DNA of 64,000 nucleotides from an uncultured Nostocoides sp. (GTDB lineage: Bacteria > Actinomycetota > Actinomycetes > Actinomycetales > Dermatophilaceae), in the NCBI GenBank assembly GCA_937873315.1, contig CALMQX010000035.1, positions 124,001 to 188,000 of the forward strand, given 5' to 3'. This document shows, in pieces, positions 17,691 to 26,396 of the stretch (positions within the stretch are counted from its first letter, which is position 1; each line of letters opens with the position of its first letter). A model generated the notes under the pieces. The model worked only from the letters and a program-made list of their open reading frames with translations. It had not been told where the DNA came from and did not search any database. The position numbers and the translations under genes were made by a program.

Positions 17691-18556
17691 CGCAGCACCC
17701 GCTCATCCTCGGCTAGCCGCCCCAGCCGAAGCATGAGCCAGTACGCGAGCGCCGTCACCAGTGCCCCCACCAACAGGACGAGCGCCCCGGTCGGGGTCGC
17801 ATAGGCTTGAACGGATTCGGGCCGCGTCGAGAGCAACAAGAGCACCAGCCAAGGTGCAGCAGCCGCCAGCTTTGCGGCATTCACTGTCCAGGATTGGCGT
17901 GCCTCGATCTCCGCGCGCGCCCGCGCGTCGTCTCTGAGGAAGCGGGAGAGCGTGCGCAGCAGCCGACCCAGGTCTGACCCACCGACCTCGCGCGCGATTC
18001 GCAGCGACTCGATCAACCGATCGGCCACGGGGTCACTCAGCGAGACCTTGAGGCGATCCAGGCATTCGTTGAATCGCCCCGTGAGGCGGTAATCCTCGCT
18101 GAAGGCCGCGAATGCCGGGCGTAGCTCGGCCGGCCCCCGCACGGCCACTGCGGACAGAGCCTCCGGCAGTGACATCCCAGCGCGGATCCCTGACGTGACA
18201 TTGTCGACCACGTCGGGCCAGAGGTCGCGAAGCCGCGACCTGCGCAGCCGCGCCCGGCGCCGAACGTAGATGACCGGTGAGCATCCAACCATGACTGCGA
18301 AGCAGACGGCGATCGGCACCACGGCGATCAGCGCCCACGCGGTGATGAAGGTCAATAGTCCGGCCGCCACGCAACCAGCCAGGAGCCCGCGAGCACCTAG
18401 TCCACTGAGCCCGGCCTGGACGATGTCGTCGGTCAAGCGCGTCAGCGGTCCCGCGCGACGTTCCCGGCGGTTGTCCACAGGTGGCTCGATCCAGCAGCTC
18501 CACCAGAGGAGATAGAGGCCAAGGCCAAACATCAGACCAAGCGCAACCGACGTCAT
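17687..18556 (-). CDS. tadB: TadB, type II secretion system F-domain protein
   Basis: A 289-residue membrane protein pairing with TadC. The N-terminal helix (ALGLMFGLGLYLLWWSCW), a central membrane pair and the GspF domain (VTSGIRAGMSLPEALSAVA ... ALRIAREVGGSDLGRLLRTLSRFL region) are followed by ARAEIEARQSWTVNAAKLAAAAPW, a segment seen in TadB proteins, and two terminal helices. Its ATG overlaps the tadA stop by four bases. Confidence 0.9.
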   Translation of the reverse strand: MTSVALGLMFGLGLYLLWWSCWIEPPVDNRRERRAGPLTRLTDDIVQAGLSGLGARGLLAGCVAAGLLTFITAWALIAVVPIAVCFAVMVGCSPVIYVRRRARLRRSRLRDLWPDVVDNVTSGIRAGMSLPEALSAVAVRGPAELRPAFAAFSEDYRLTGRFNECLDRLKVSLSDPVADRLIESLRIAREVGGSDLGRLLRTLSRFLRDDARARAEIEARQSWTVNAAKLAAAAPWLVLLLLSTRPESVQAYATPTGALVLLVGALVTALAYWLMLRLGRLAEDERVLR

Positions 18557-19782
18557 GATCGCTCCTGGGCCAGCAGGCTGGTGACGTCGACACCGATCCG
18601 CTCGAAGCGATCCAGATGCGGCGGAAAGCCATCGGCTCGAACCAGGTGGCCGCCCCGGTGAACGAAGAGTTCAGCCATCTCCACGACATCGCCCTCGATC
18701 CGCCCTGGGACGGCGGCGATCTCGCGCACGCGTCGAGACCCATCTCGCTCCAAGGCAGCATGGACGACGATGTCGATGGACGTCGCGACCGTCGGGACCA
18801 CGAAGCGAGCCCCCACATTCGCGCCGGCCAGGAGCGGCAGGGTGCACATCTTGGTGACGGCCTCTCGAGCACTATTGGCGTGGATGGTGCACATGCCCGG
18901 CAAGCCCGAATTGAGCGCAATGAGGAGGTCGAGGGCCTCGGCCTGACGGACCTCGCCCACGATGATCCGCGAGGGCCGCATACGCAGCGCTTCCTTGACC
19001 AGACGACGAAGGGGCACCTCGCCAGTGCCCTCAAGCGAGGGCTGCCGACATTGCATCGAGGCCACATCCCGGTGGGGGATGCGCAGCTCAAAGACTTCTT
19101 CGCAGGTGACGATCCGCTCGCGGGGAGGGATCGCCGCGGACAAACAATTCAGCAGCGTGGTCTTCCCCGCTTGCGTGCCTCCGGCCACCAGGATGTTGAG
19201 CCCTGCGTGGACCGCCGCATCGAGGAAGGCGGCCGCCTGTGCGGTGAGGGTGCCGAGCGCGACCAGGTCATCCAGCGAGTCGGCTTTCACGATGAACTTG
19301 CGGATGTTGATGCACCAGTGCTCACGGGTGATGTCCGGAATCACGACGTGCAAACGGGATCCGTCGGCGAGCACCGCATCTACGAACGGCGAACTGAGGT
19401 CAACCCGACGACCGGACGTCTTCAGCATCCGCTCCACCAAGTCGCGGACCTCGTCCTCCGTCAGCAAGGTCGTGGTCAGTTCGGCAACGCCATCTCTTGC
19501 GATGAAGACCTTGTTCGGCTCGTTGATCCAGATCTCTTCGACGCGTGGGTCGTCGAGGTAGCGCTGCAAGGGTCCGAGGCCAACGACTCTGTCCCACAAT
19601 GCCTTTGCCGACGAGTCCAAATCATCGAGGAGCGGCATTCCGCCGTGGAGGGAGCGCTCGTCGTAGTCCGTGAGTGCTGCCCGCACCAGCGAGCGCACCG
19701 CGGCCGGTTCGCGGGCAGGGTCCAGCCCGGACTGCCTAAGGAGTTCTCTGACCTCGGTCTCGACGGTCCGCAATGCCTCCAC
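18553..19782 (-). CDS. tadA: TadA, pilus assembly ATPase
   Basis: A 409-residue secretion ATPase of the VirB11/GspE superfamily that powers Flp pilus assembly. Seen: the N-terminal domain with DDPRVEEIWINEPNKVFI, Walker A GGTQAGKTT, Asp box VTCEEVFELRIPHRD, Walker B SRIIVGEVRQAEALD, and the His box MCTIHANSAREA. It begins the seven-gene Tad series in which nearly all neighbours overlap by four bases. GTG 19782 is preferred because a G-rich stretch (GGGGAAGGGG) precedes it; a longer form starting near 19830 would add a Cys-rich tail that looks untranslated. A divergent large gene starts 125 bases away. Confidence 0.93.
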   Translation of the reverse strand: MEALRTVETEVRELLRQSGLDPAREPAAVRSLVRAALTDYDERSLHGGMPLLDDLDSSAKALWDRVVGLGPLQRYLDDPRVEEIWINEPNKVFIARDGVAELTTTLLTEDEVRDLVERMLKTSGRRVDLSSPFVDAVLADGSRLHVVIPDITREHWCINIRKFIVKADSLDDLVALGTLTAQAAAFLDAAVHAGLNILVAGGTQAGKTTLLNCLSAAIPPRERIVTCEEVFELRIPHRDVASMQCRQPSLEGTGEVPLRRLVKEALRMRPSRIIVGEVRQAEALDLLIALNSGLPGMCTIHANSAREAVTKMCTLPLLAGANVGARFVVPTVATSIDIVVHAALERDGSRRVREIAAVPGRIEGDVVEMAELFVHRGGHLVRADGFPPHLDRFERIGVDVTSLLAQERS

Positions 19783-19894
19783 CCCGCGCCCCTTCCCCGT
19801 GCACTGCGAGACATCACAGCACATCGTCACCCGAGCCCGCGACCGGAGCGGATGAACGCTGTGGATAACTTTCCCGTTCTTCGCGGCAGCGCTC

Positions 19895-19900
19895 TACGTT
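19895..19900 (+). promoter_or_regulatory. -10 element of the FHA-FtsK gene
   Basis: TACGTT is followed by CCGGGT and the GTG start at 19907, a six-base spacing with no ribosome-binding site, as for leaderless transcripts. It lies in the divergent gap between tadA and the FHA-FtsK gene. Confidence 0.45.
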
Positions 19901-19906
19901 CCGGGT

Positions 19907-22900
19907 GTGCGATTCACCCTGAGCGTCGGTCGCCCGATGCACGAGGACGCCCTCGTCGATGTCGCCATCGAGGCGGGGCGCGGGCACACCTGCGCTGACC
20001 TCACCGCTGCGCTGACCGCCTGCCTCGGCACGCCGATCACGAGCCTCTGGGATGACCGGGGCGAGATTCCACCGGACACTCCCGTGGGGATTCCCCCGCT
20101 GGTGCATTGGGCCATCGTTTATACCGCGCCGCAAAGACGCCTACCCACCGCTGGCGCGGGCGCGACCCTCGACCTCTGCGTGGTGGCCGGACCTGACTGC
20201 GGGATGCGGATGCCGCTCGGCCGCGTCCCCATCTCCGTCGGGCGAGCGCGCGGGGCCGGTCTGCGCATCAACGACCCGGCTCTAAGCCGCCACCATGCGG
20301 AGGTCCGCCTCGACGGCGGCACCGTGCGACTCGTGGATCTGGATTCGACGAATGCGAGTCTGATCGATGGCCTGCGCGTGCCCGTCGAAGGCGGCACCTT
20401 CTCGGCCGCCTCGACCCTCCAGTTGGGCGCCACCTACCTTGACCTCAGACCGCGCGCCACCGCAAGATCCTCTCCCGAGCCCGATCACGAGGGCCGACTG
20501 GTCCTCCGTCCAGTTGCCAGACAACGACCGACCATGCAACCGGTCGACGTACAACGTCCCCCACGACCGGCCCGTGAACCCGCCGCCCGGGTGCCGTGGC
20601 TCGCCGGAGTCTTACCGCTGCCCGTGGCAGGACTCTTGGCCTTGCTGTGGGGCCCCCAAGTCCTTGCCTTCGCGGTGCTCGGTCCACTCATCCTCCTGGG
20701 CACGGCTGCCCAGGATCGCTGGTCAAGTCGACGCCGGTATGCCGAGGCCCTGCGACGGCACAACGAGGCCGAGTCGAAGGCTTTGCACCACGCCCACGAA
20801 CTCGCAGAGCACGAGCTCAGGGTTCGTCATCAGCGCACGCCCGATCCGGTCACGGTGCTTGATCGTGCCCGCGGACCGGCCCTGGACCTGTGGTCAGCCA
20901 CCGCGCGCGACCCTGACGCGGGCGTCGTCCGGCTGCGAGTTGGCCCGCTGGAGAGTCACGTCCGAATCAGCTCCGGCACGGAGTCGGCGTGCGTGGTCCA
21001 TGAGAGGGCGCCCCACACCGCCAATCTCGCCGAGAGTTGCGGCCTGGCGATTTCCGGTGATGCCGCGCCGGCCCTGAGGTGGGTCGTGGGTCAACTCCTG
21101 GCCTCGCTGCCACCGTCAGAGCTCGCCGTGGCCCTCGTGGGATCACCCTCGCCCGAGTGGGCTTGGCTCTCTCGGGTCCCGCATGCCCTGGACGATGTCG
21201 CAGACATGGCATGCCTGACGGATATCGCGGCCGCTTGCCCTGCCCCACGCCTCCTGCTGATCGCACCCGCGGCCAACGCCCAGCTCAGGGCCCAATTGGA
21301 CGGCATACGGGGTGAGCGGGTGTGGGTCCTGGCCGGAGTCAGCGAGCAGACCGCCGACCCAGCGATCGAGCCGGCGACCGGCCTGGACGGGGTGGGATTG
21401 TGGTGGGCGGAGCGGCTTTCCCGCGCCTTGGCGCCGCTGCGCCCTCCTGGCGGGGGACGCCAGCTCTCGACCCTTTCGGTTCGCCAACTCTCGGGCGTGC
21501 AGACATTCACCGAGCTGGCCTCGAGGTGGTCCGCGACGTCAACCGCGCTGTCGACTCCGGTGGGCGCAACCGCAGAGGCAGCGCTGACCTTGGACCTCGT
21601 ACGCGATGGGCCCCATGTCCTGGTCGGTGGCACCACGGGGTCGGGCAAGTCCGAGTTCCTGCGCTCGCTCGTCTGCGGGTTGGCGTTGCGTCACTCCCCC
21701 GACGCGGTGGACTTCGTGCTGATCGATTACAAAGGCGGCGCGACCTTTGAGCCGCTGATGGGCCTGCCCCATGTGGTCGGCATGGTGACCGACCTCGACG
21801 AGCACGGGGCCTCTCGTGCGCTGATCTCGTTGCGCGCAGAACTCTCGCACCGAGAGCGAGTTCTGGCCGGTGCGGGGGCGCAGGACCTGGCCACCTACCA
21901 ACGATTGCACCTCGAAGGCCACCCAGCAGCGGTGAGTCCGCTTCCACGCCTCGTGATCGTCGTCGACGAGTTCCGGGTGCTGAGTGAGGAGTTGCCCGAG
22001 TTTGTCGCCGGGGTCGTGCGGTTGGCTGCGGTCGGCCGGTCTCTGGGCATCCACCTCGTCCTGGCAACACAGCGTCCAAGCGGAGTGATCACCCCCGACA
22101 TTCAGGCCAATGTGAGTGCTCGGATCGCATTTCGGGTGCGCGACGCCGCTGACTCGCGCGACATCTTGGATAGCCCGCAGGCCGCCACCATCCCGCCCAC
22201 GAGCCCTGGCTCCGCCCTGATCCGGCTGGCGGGCGGCGAGCTGACAGCATTCCGCGGTGCTCGCGTGCTTGCCCCACGGGACGAACCGAAGCACCTCACC
22301 GTGTCTGTGGCCAGCAATTCGGCCGCAGCAGAGCCAGCCACCGGCGATGGCGAGATCGATGCCATCACGCAATTGGCGGCGGCCGCCATGGACCACCTCG
22401 ACCTCGCGAGTCCCCGACGCCCCTGGCTGCCACCCTTGCCCACGTCGGTGTCCTGTCCTGCTCCCGAGAAAGGAGTGGATCCCACCTGGGCGATCGCCGA
22501 CGATCCCGCGCGTCAGCAGCAAAGTGCGCTGACCTGGGGTCCCATGACAAGCGTGCTGATCATCGGACCAGCACGTTCCGGGCGAAGCAGCGCGGCCTTG
22601 GCCATCGCGTCGGGGGCAATGGCTGCCAGATCACCGAATGACCTGGTCGTGTATGCCGTGGGATCCGGACCGTGCGTGGACGCCATCGCCGGCCTACCCC
22701 ACTGCGGCGGCGCTATCGGGCCCGATGACGAGCGGGGCATGCGAGCGGTCACCGAGAGACTAGGACGCCTGGTCGATCGCGCAACGTCCGGCCTCGGCCC
22801 TAAGGCTCTCCTGGTCATCGACGGCTGGGATGGACTCCTGGGCGGACGCACCTCGGCGGCCTGGAGCCGGGCCGTTGAGCCGCTCCTGCATGTGCTCCGA

Positions 22901-23962
22901 CGCGGTCGCAGCCACGGTCTGGAGATGATCATCACCGGCGACGCCTCGCTCTCTCACGGGCCGCTGCGATCCCTCACCGACGCGACTTTGGCCCTCAGAC
23001 TGGCCAATCGAGTGGAGGCTGTCTCGCTCGGTGTCCCCGGCGCGCTGACGACCGCCGACACCCCGGGCCGGGGGGTGCTTCTGCCGCTCGGCCTCGAGGT
23101 TCAGGTGGTCAGTGCCGAGCCCTATGCCGCGTGCGCCCGGACTCGCTGGTCCGGGCAGGGTACGGAGATCGCACGCATTCGGGCCTTACCGGACTACGTG
23201 CCGGCCTCCGATCTGCCGACCTCTGTGCCCGGAGTCATCCACCTAGGCCGCGGCGGTGAGGACGGCCGCTGCGTTGATTGGGACCTATCCACCCTGGGGC
23301 ATGTGGTGTTGATTGCTGGTCCTCCCCACTCGGGGCGGTCGACCATCGCAGCCACCATCGCAGCCACCTTGGCCGCACCGGGTGGTGGCGCGGGTGTCGC
23401 TGCAGCGGCACCGTGTGTGATCCTTGCCGACCGGCTCAGTCCGGCATTCGGGGTCGTGCCGAGGGCGATCCACCTCCGCCCCGATGACCCCGAGTCGGTC
23501 ACCGCCCTGATCGAGTACAAACGGGAGCACCCCAACCTGACCGTCGTCATCGACGGGGCGGACCGGATCGACGGCCAGGCCTGCGAACCCGTGGTCCGGG
23601 AACTCATCGACGTGGCCGACCGGGACCACTCGCTCGTCCTGGTCACGACGATCAGTGCCAGCCTGAGCGGGCGATTCCGCGGACTCGATGTCGAAGTCAC
23701 CCGCCTCCGGCCCGCGGCCATCCTGCTCTGGCCAACCGCGGACCGAGGAGCCGCCGAGGTGCTACGCGCCCGCGAGATTCACGGCATACCGTCCCTCCCG
23801 GGACGTGGGGTTCTGATCACCCCCGGGCAGACGATCGAGATTCAGCTGGCCGCGTCGACCGCGCGATCGGACGGGGTCGTGGCCGCAGCCCAGAGCCCGA
23901 TCACCGCGCTCAATCCCACGGCGACCCCGATCAGCGGCTTGCCTGAGGTCAATGCCGTGTAA
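19907..23962 (+). CDS. FHA and FtsK/SpoIIIE domain ATPase, EssC/EccC-like (type VII secretion)
   Basis: A 1351-residue membrane-bound ATPase. An N-terminal ubiquitin- or FHA-like region (1-90) precedes an FHA domain (about 105-165) with VGRARG, SRHHAEV and DSTNAS, which would read phosphothreonine. A pair of membrane helices follows (about 228-262, PLPVAGLLALLWG and LAFAVLGPLILLG). Three FtsK/SpoIIIE-type ATPase modules come next. D1 has Walker A GGTTGSGKSE (about 577) and Walker B RLVIVVDEF. D2 (about 885) has GPARSGRSS and D3 (about 1136) has GPPHSGRST, both with Arg in place of the P-loop Lys. This layout is that of Firmicute EssC more than mycobacterial EccC. Inference: motor of an ESX-like secretion system; no WXG100 gene is adjacent, but a possible small pair lies at 34.4 kb. 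The last 40 codons overlap a convergent gene by 121 bases. Confidence 0.85.
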   Translation: MRFTLSVGRPMHEDALVDVAIEAGRGHTCADLTAALTACLGTPITSLWDDRGEIPPDTPVGIPPLVHWAIVYTAPQRRLPTAGAGATLDLCVVAGPDCGMRMPLGRVPISVGRARGAGLRINDPALSRHHAEVRLDGGTVRLVDLDSTNASLIDGLRVPVEGGTFSAASTLQLGATYLDLRPRATARSSPEPDHEGRLVLRPVARQRPTMQPVDVQRPPRPAREPAARVPWLAGVLPLPVAGLLALLWGPQVLAFAVLGPLILLGTAAQDRWSSRRRYAEALRRHNEAESKALHHAHELAEHELRVRHQRTPDPVTVLDRARGPALDLWSATARDPDAGVVRLRVGPLESHVRISSGTESACVVHERAPHTANLAESCGLAISGDAAPALRWVVGQLLASLPPSELAVALVGSPSPEWAWLSRVPHALDDVADMACLTDIAAACPAPRLLLIAPAANAQLRAQLDGIRGERVWVLAGVSEQTADPAIEPATGLDGVGLWWAERLSRALAPLRPPGGGRQLSTLSVRQLSGVQTFTELASRWSATSTALSTPVGATAEAALTLDLVRDGPHVLVGGTTGSGKSEFLRSLVCGLALRHSPDAVDFVLIDYKGGATFEPLMGLPHVVGMVTDLDEHGASRALISLRAELSHRERVLAGAGAQDLATYQRLHLEGHPAAVSPLPRLVIVVDEFRVLSEELPEFVAGVVRLAAVGRSLGIHLVLATQRPSGVITPDIQANVSARIAFRVRDAADSRDILDSPQAATIPPTSPGSALIRLAGGELTAFRGARVLAPRDEPKHLTVSVASNSAAAEPATGDGEIDAITQLAAAAMDHLDLASPRRPWLPPLPTSVSCPAPEKGVDPTWAIADDPARQQQSALTWGPMTSVLIIGPARSGRSSAALAIASGAMAARSPNDLVVYAVGSGPCVDAIAGLPHCGGAIGPDDERGMRAVTERLGRLVDRATSGLGPKALLVIDGWDGLLGGRTSAAWSRAVEPLLHVLRRGRSHGLEMIITGDASLSHGPLRSLTDATLALRLANRVEAVSLGVPGALTTADTPGRGVLLPLGLEVQVVSAEPYAACARTRWSGQGTEIARIRALPDYVPASDLPTSVPGVIHLGRGGEDGRCVDWDLSTLGHVVLIAGPPHSGRSTIAATIAATLAAPGGGAGVAAAAPCVILADRLSPAFGVVPRAIHLRPDDPESVTALIEYKREHPNLTVVIDGADRIDGQACEPVVRELIDVADRDHSLVLVTTISASLSGRFRGLDVEVTRLRPAAILLWPTADRGAAEVLRAREIHGIPSLPGRGVLITPGQTIEIQLAASTARSDGVVAAAQSPITALNPTATPISGLPEVNAV

Positions 23963-24255
23963 GCCACCGGCAGCAGCAGCGCACACCACACCAAGGTGGG
24001 GGTGCGCTGCCAAGTCTCCGGGCCACGCCAGGCGCGCGCCACGGCATACAGGCCCACTGCGAAGAGGGCGATGAGCAGCGCCGACATCACCGCCGGGCCG
24101 ATCTGCTGTGCCTTGCCGGTCACGATTTCGTAGGCATAGAACACGGCGAAGCCGGCCAGAGCCAGCGCGTCCAGCCCGCACACGATCGCCGCCACCCGCC
24201 TTGCAGACGTCAGGGTGGAACTCTGGGAGGGCGTCGAGGCGTTCGCTGAAGGCAC
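23842..24255 (-). CDS. Hypothetical four-helix membrane protein
   Basis: A 137-residue protein with four predicted membrane helices (AAIVCGLDALALAGFAVFYA, AVMSALLIALFAVGLYAVA, TLVWCALLLPVAYTALT and a last one around LIGVAVGLSAVIGLWAA) and a Ser/Thr-rich N-terminal tail. Function unknown. The GTG start lies six bases after TACGCT, a leaderless promoter arrangement. Its final helix is encoded antisense to the last codons of the convergent FHA-FtsK gene: the two coding regions overlap by 121 bases. The helix is compositionally constrained, so this frame is probably real. Confidence 0.7.
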   Translation of the reverse strand: MPSANASTPSQSSTLTSARRVAAIVCGLDALALAGFAVFYAYEIVTGKAQQIGPAVMSALLIALFAVGLYAVARAWRGPETWQRTPTLVWCALLLPVAYTALTSGKPLIGVAVGLSAVIGLWAAATTPSDRAVDAAS

Positions 24256-24261
24256 CTACCC

Positions 24262-24267
24262 AGCGTA
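24262..24267 (-). promoter_or_regulatory. -10 element of the hypothetical membrane protein gene
   Basis: On the minus strand TACGCT, then GGGTAG, then the GTG start at 24255. The six-base spacing fits a leaderless promoter. It is at the left edge of a 220-bp divergent region shared with whiB1, where a TAGAGT hexamer about 140 bases before whiB1 could be its -10. Confidence 0.45.
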
Positions 24268-24475
24268 TGGTGTGGCGCCCAGCACATACCGAAAGTGGTA
24301 AACCCTTCCACGATTGGGTTGGGGCAGATAGAGTTGGTCAACGGACTTGTGTGCTGTGCACCGAGTCCCGCACGACACGTGGATGCAAAGACGCACCTGC
24401 CCCCGCCGCACCCCCTGCCACCCATTCGGCGGGCATTCGGACCGTTTGCACGACATTGCACAAGGAGCACCACTC

Positions 24476-24724
24476 ATGGATTGGCGCGATCGCGCTGCCT
24501 GCCTCGAGGAGGACCCCGAGCTGTTCTTCCCCATTGGGAACACCGGCCCGGCGATCCAACAGATCGAGGACGCCAAGGCGGTCTGCCGCCGCTGTGAAGT
24601 CATCGACACCTGCCTGAAATGGGCTCTGGAGTCCGGTCAGGATGCCGGTGTCTGGGGCGGACTCTCCGAGGACGAGCGCCGCGCCCTCAAGCGCCGCAAC
24701 GCGCGCGCCCGTCGCGCCGGCTGA
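24476..24724 (+). CDS. whiB1: WhiB1-type iron-sulfur transcriptional regulator
   Basis: An 82-residue WhiB-family regulator with a nitric-oxide-sensitive [4Fe-4S] cluster. The four Cys ligands are at 9, 37, 40 and 46, the same positions as in M. tuberculosis WhiB1, and the GVWGG turn (58-62) is followed by the basic KRRNARARR DNA-binding tail. The start is ATG 24476, nine bases after AAGGAG; a longer frame upstream lacks homology. WhiB1 in mycobacteria is essential and binds SigA. Here, as in mycobacteria, the pdtaS kinase gene is close by, though a DUF222/HNH gene lies between. Its 5' leader appears long (about 135 bases if TAGAGT is the -10). Confidence 0.96.
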   Translation: MDWRDRAACLEEDPELFFPIGNTGPAIQQIEDAKAVCRRCEVIDTCLKWALESGQDAGVWGGLSEDERRALKRRNARARRAG

Positions 24725-24795
24725 CCACGCCGCGCAGGCTTACCACGCAACCACCGCATCGCCTGGTACTCCCTTACCCACCCCAGCCATCGACC

Positions 24796-26196
24796 TCACC
24801 CGGGCTCCCGATAGTCCACAGGCAGACTCACCCGTCGCCGCCCCAGCGGATCGGTCCACATGGCCACCCCATCTGGTCGCAAGGTCAGCCCCCACCGAGG
24901 CAACTGCTTGACCCGGTGATGTCGCCGACACAAAGCAATGAGATTGCCGTATGCCGTCGGCCCCTCCGGCCACGGCCGCACATGGTCAAGGTCGGTGTAA
25001 CGGACGGCAACGGAGCATCCGGGGAACCGGCAGTGCCCATCCCGAGCGTGGACGGCGGCCCTCAGCATGGCTCCCGGCCGGTATGCCGCCTGAGTCCTGC
25101 CAGGATCGGGCCAGGCGCCCGTCTGCGCATCAACCGGCAGCACCGCCACCGGCGCCCCGGACGCGATGTGCTGGCGCAGCCACTGCGCGGGGACGGCAAC
25201 CGGGTCGGGACGCTGGGTACGCACGAGGACATGACGGTCGGGCGGCAACTCCGCCAGGGCTAAGTCCAAGCGCCGTGCGATCGGCTCGCGGTCCCCGATG
25301 GCGGTGGCCGATCCCGGGTCGCCCAGCGGCGTGGCCGGCCCTGACGTCGGCACGGTGACCACGATCGAGACGGTCGTGGTGATGGCGGCACCGAGGGCCT
25401 CGGCCAGGGCATCGCCCCGGGCCTGCTCCAGGGTGTCGGCCGAGCCGGCCTCGCGGAGCTCACGTGCCCGGGCGTCGATGCCGGGCCACAGCCGCTCAGC
25501 ATCCCCCTGCGGCACCCGCCACAACCAGGTGTCCATCCCCGGCTCGCTCGCCCAGCGCTGCAGCCCACGTCGACAACGCGCCCGCTCCGCCCGACCAGCC
25601 TCACCCTGGCCGTCGCAGGCCACGAGCAGGGAACGCACTCGGCGGCGCAGCGGCCCGGGCAGCTCCACGCCCACTCGCCCGCCGTGCCGCAACTCGCGAG
25701 GGCTCAGGTAGGGAGCGAGTCGCGAATCCACCGCCCGAGCCACCTCCGAGGAGGACTCCCCCAACTCGCTTGCCACCACCTGCGCCCGCCAGGCATCGAC
25801 CTCACCCGACTCCATCCCTGCCAAGACGCTGGGCAGCTCGGTGACAACCCGGGTCGCGGCCTCGATCCGCGCTCCGGCGACGGCCTCACTGACCCCCAGG
25901 GCCTCACACACCAGCGACGCCGCATCGATCGCGATGAATCCAGGAGCGCGCCGGCGCTGCTCGACCGTGCCGTCCTCGCACCGAACGTCCTCACGCCGCG
26001 CCACCTCGGCCAACAGCCGGAACTGCAGCGCGCTGGCTTGGTTCATCAGGACCCGCACCGACTCCAACGCCGAGAGGATCTGCTCGTCGGAAGCTGCGGC
26101 AAACACCTGCTCGCGCGCCGCCTCGACGGCGGCAGCTAAGAGCGCGGGATCTGCACCGATCCCCGCGGCCCCCAGCATGGTGTCCCCTGCTTCCAT
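24796..26196 (-). CDS. DUF222/HNH endonuclease domain protein (13E12-like)
   Basis: A 466-residue protein with an N-terminal DUF222 region (about 20-300) and a C-terminal HNH nuclease: the motif runs CRFPGCSVAVRYTDLDH, then NLIALCRRHHRVKQ, with paired Cys and the catalytic His present. Such genes occur in many near-identical copies in actinobacterial genomes and include the M. tuberculosis 13E12 repeat proteins; their role is unknown, possibly as selfish or phage-defence nucleases. ATG 26196 is chosen because upstream in-frame sequence is the low-complexity repeat. It is convergent to whiB1 and interrupts the whiB1-pdtaS pairing, consistent with insertion of a mobile gene. Confidence 0.85.
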   Translation of the reverse strand: MEAGDTMLGAAGIGADPALLAAAVEAAREQVFAAASDEQILSALESVRVLMNQASALQFRLLAEVARREDVRCEDGTVEQRRRAPGFIAIDAASLVCEALGVSEAVAGARIEAATRVVTELPSVLAGMESGEVDAWRAQVVASELGESSSEVARAVDSRLAPYLSPRELRHGGRVGVELPGPLRRRVRSLLVACDGQGEAGRAERARCRRGLQRWASEPGMDTWLWRVPQGDAERLWPGIDARARELREAGSADTLEQARGDALAEALGAAITTTVSIVVTVPTSGPATPLGDPGSATAIGDREPIARRLDLALAELPPDRHVLVRTQRPDPVAVPAQWLRQHIASGAPVAVLPVDAQTGAWPDPGRTQAAYRPGAMLRAAVHARDGHCRFPGCSVAVRYTDLDHVRPWPEGPTAYGNLIALCRRHHRVKQLPRWGLTLRPDGVAMWTDPLGRRRVSLPVDYREPG

Positions 26197-26284
26197 TTCA
26201 CTATCGTACAGGTGTTCGATGTGCCGTACAAGCCTGCAGGACAAGCATTTTCGACCATTTCGGGGCTGAGAAACGCTAGCTCCT

Positions 26285-26352
26285 GCGACAGCGAAAGCGC
26301 GGCAGCGAGGGCGCGGCAGCGAGGGCGCGACAGCGCACAGCGCGACAGCCAC
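26285..26352. repeat. Short tandem repeat upstream of the DUF222/HNH gene
   Basis: GCGCGGCAGCGAGG is present twice in tandem (26297-26310 and 26311-26324), framed by shorter variants of GCGACAGC (for example 26285-26292). It lies in the 200-bp gap between pdtaS and the DUF222/HNH gene. The repeats look like slippage products; no open frame or promoter is evident in them. Confidence 0.7.
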
Positions 26353-26396
26353 GACCGCGCACCCAACTAGCCCACCAGCGACGCGTCAAACCACCC

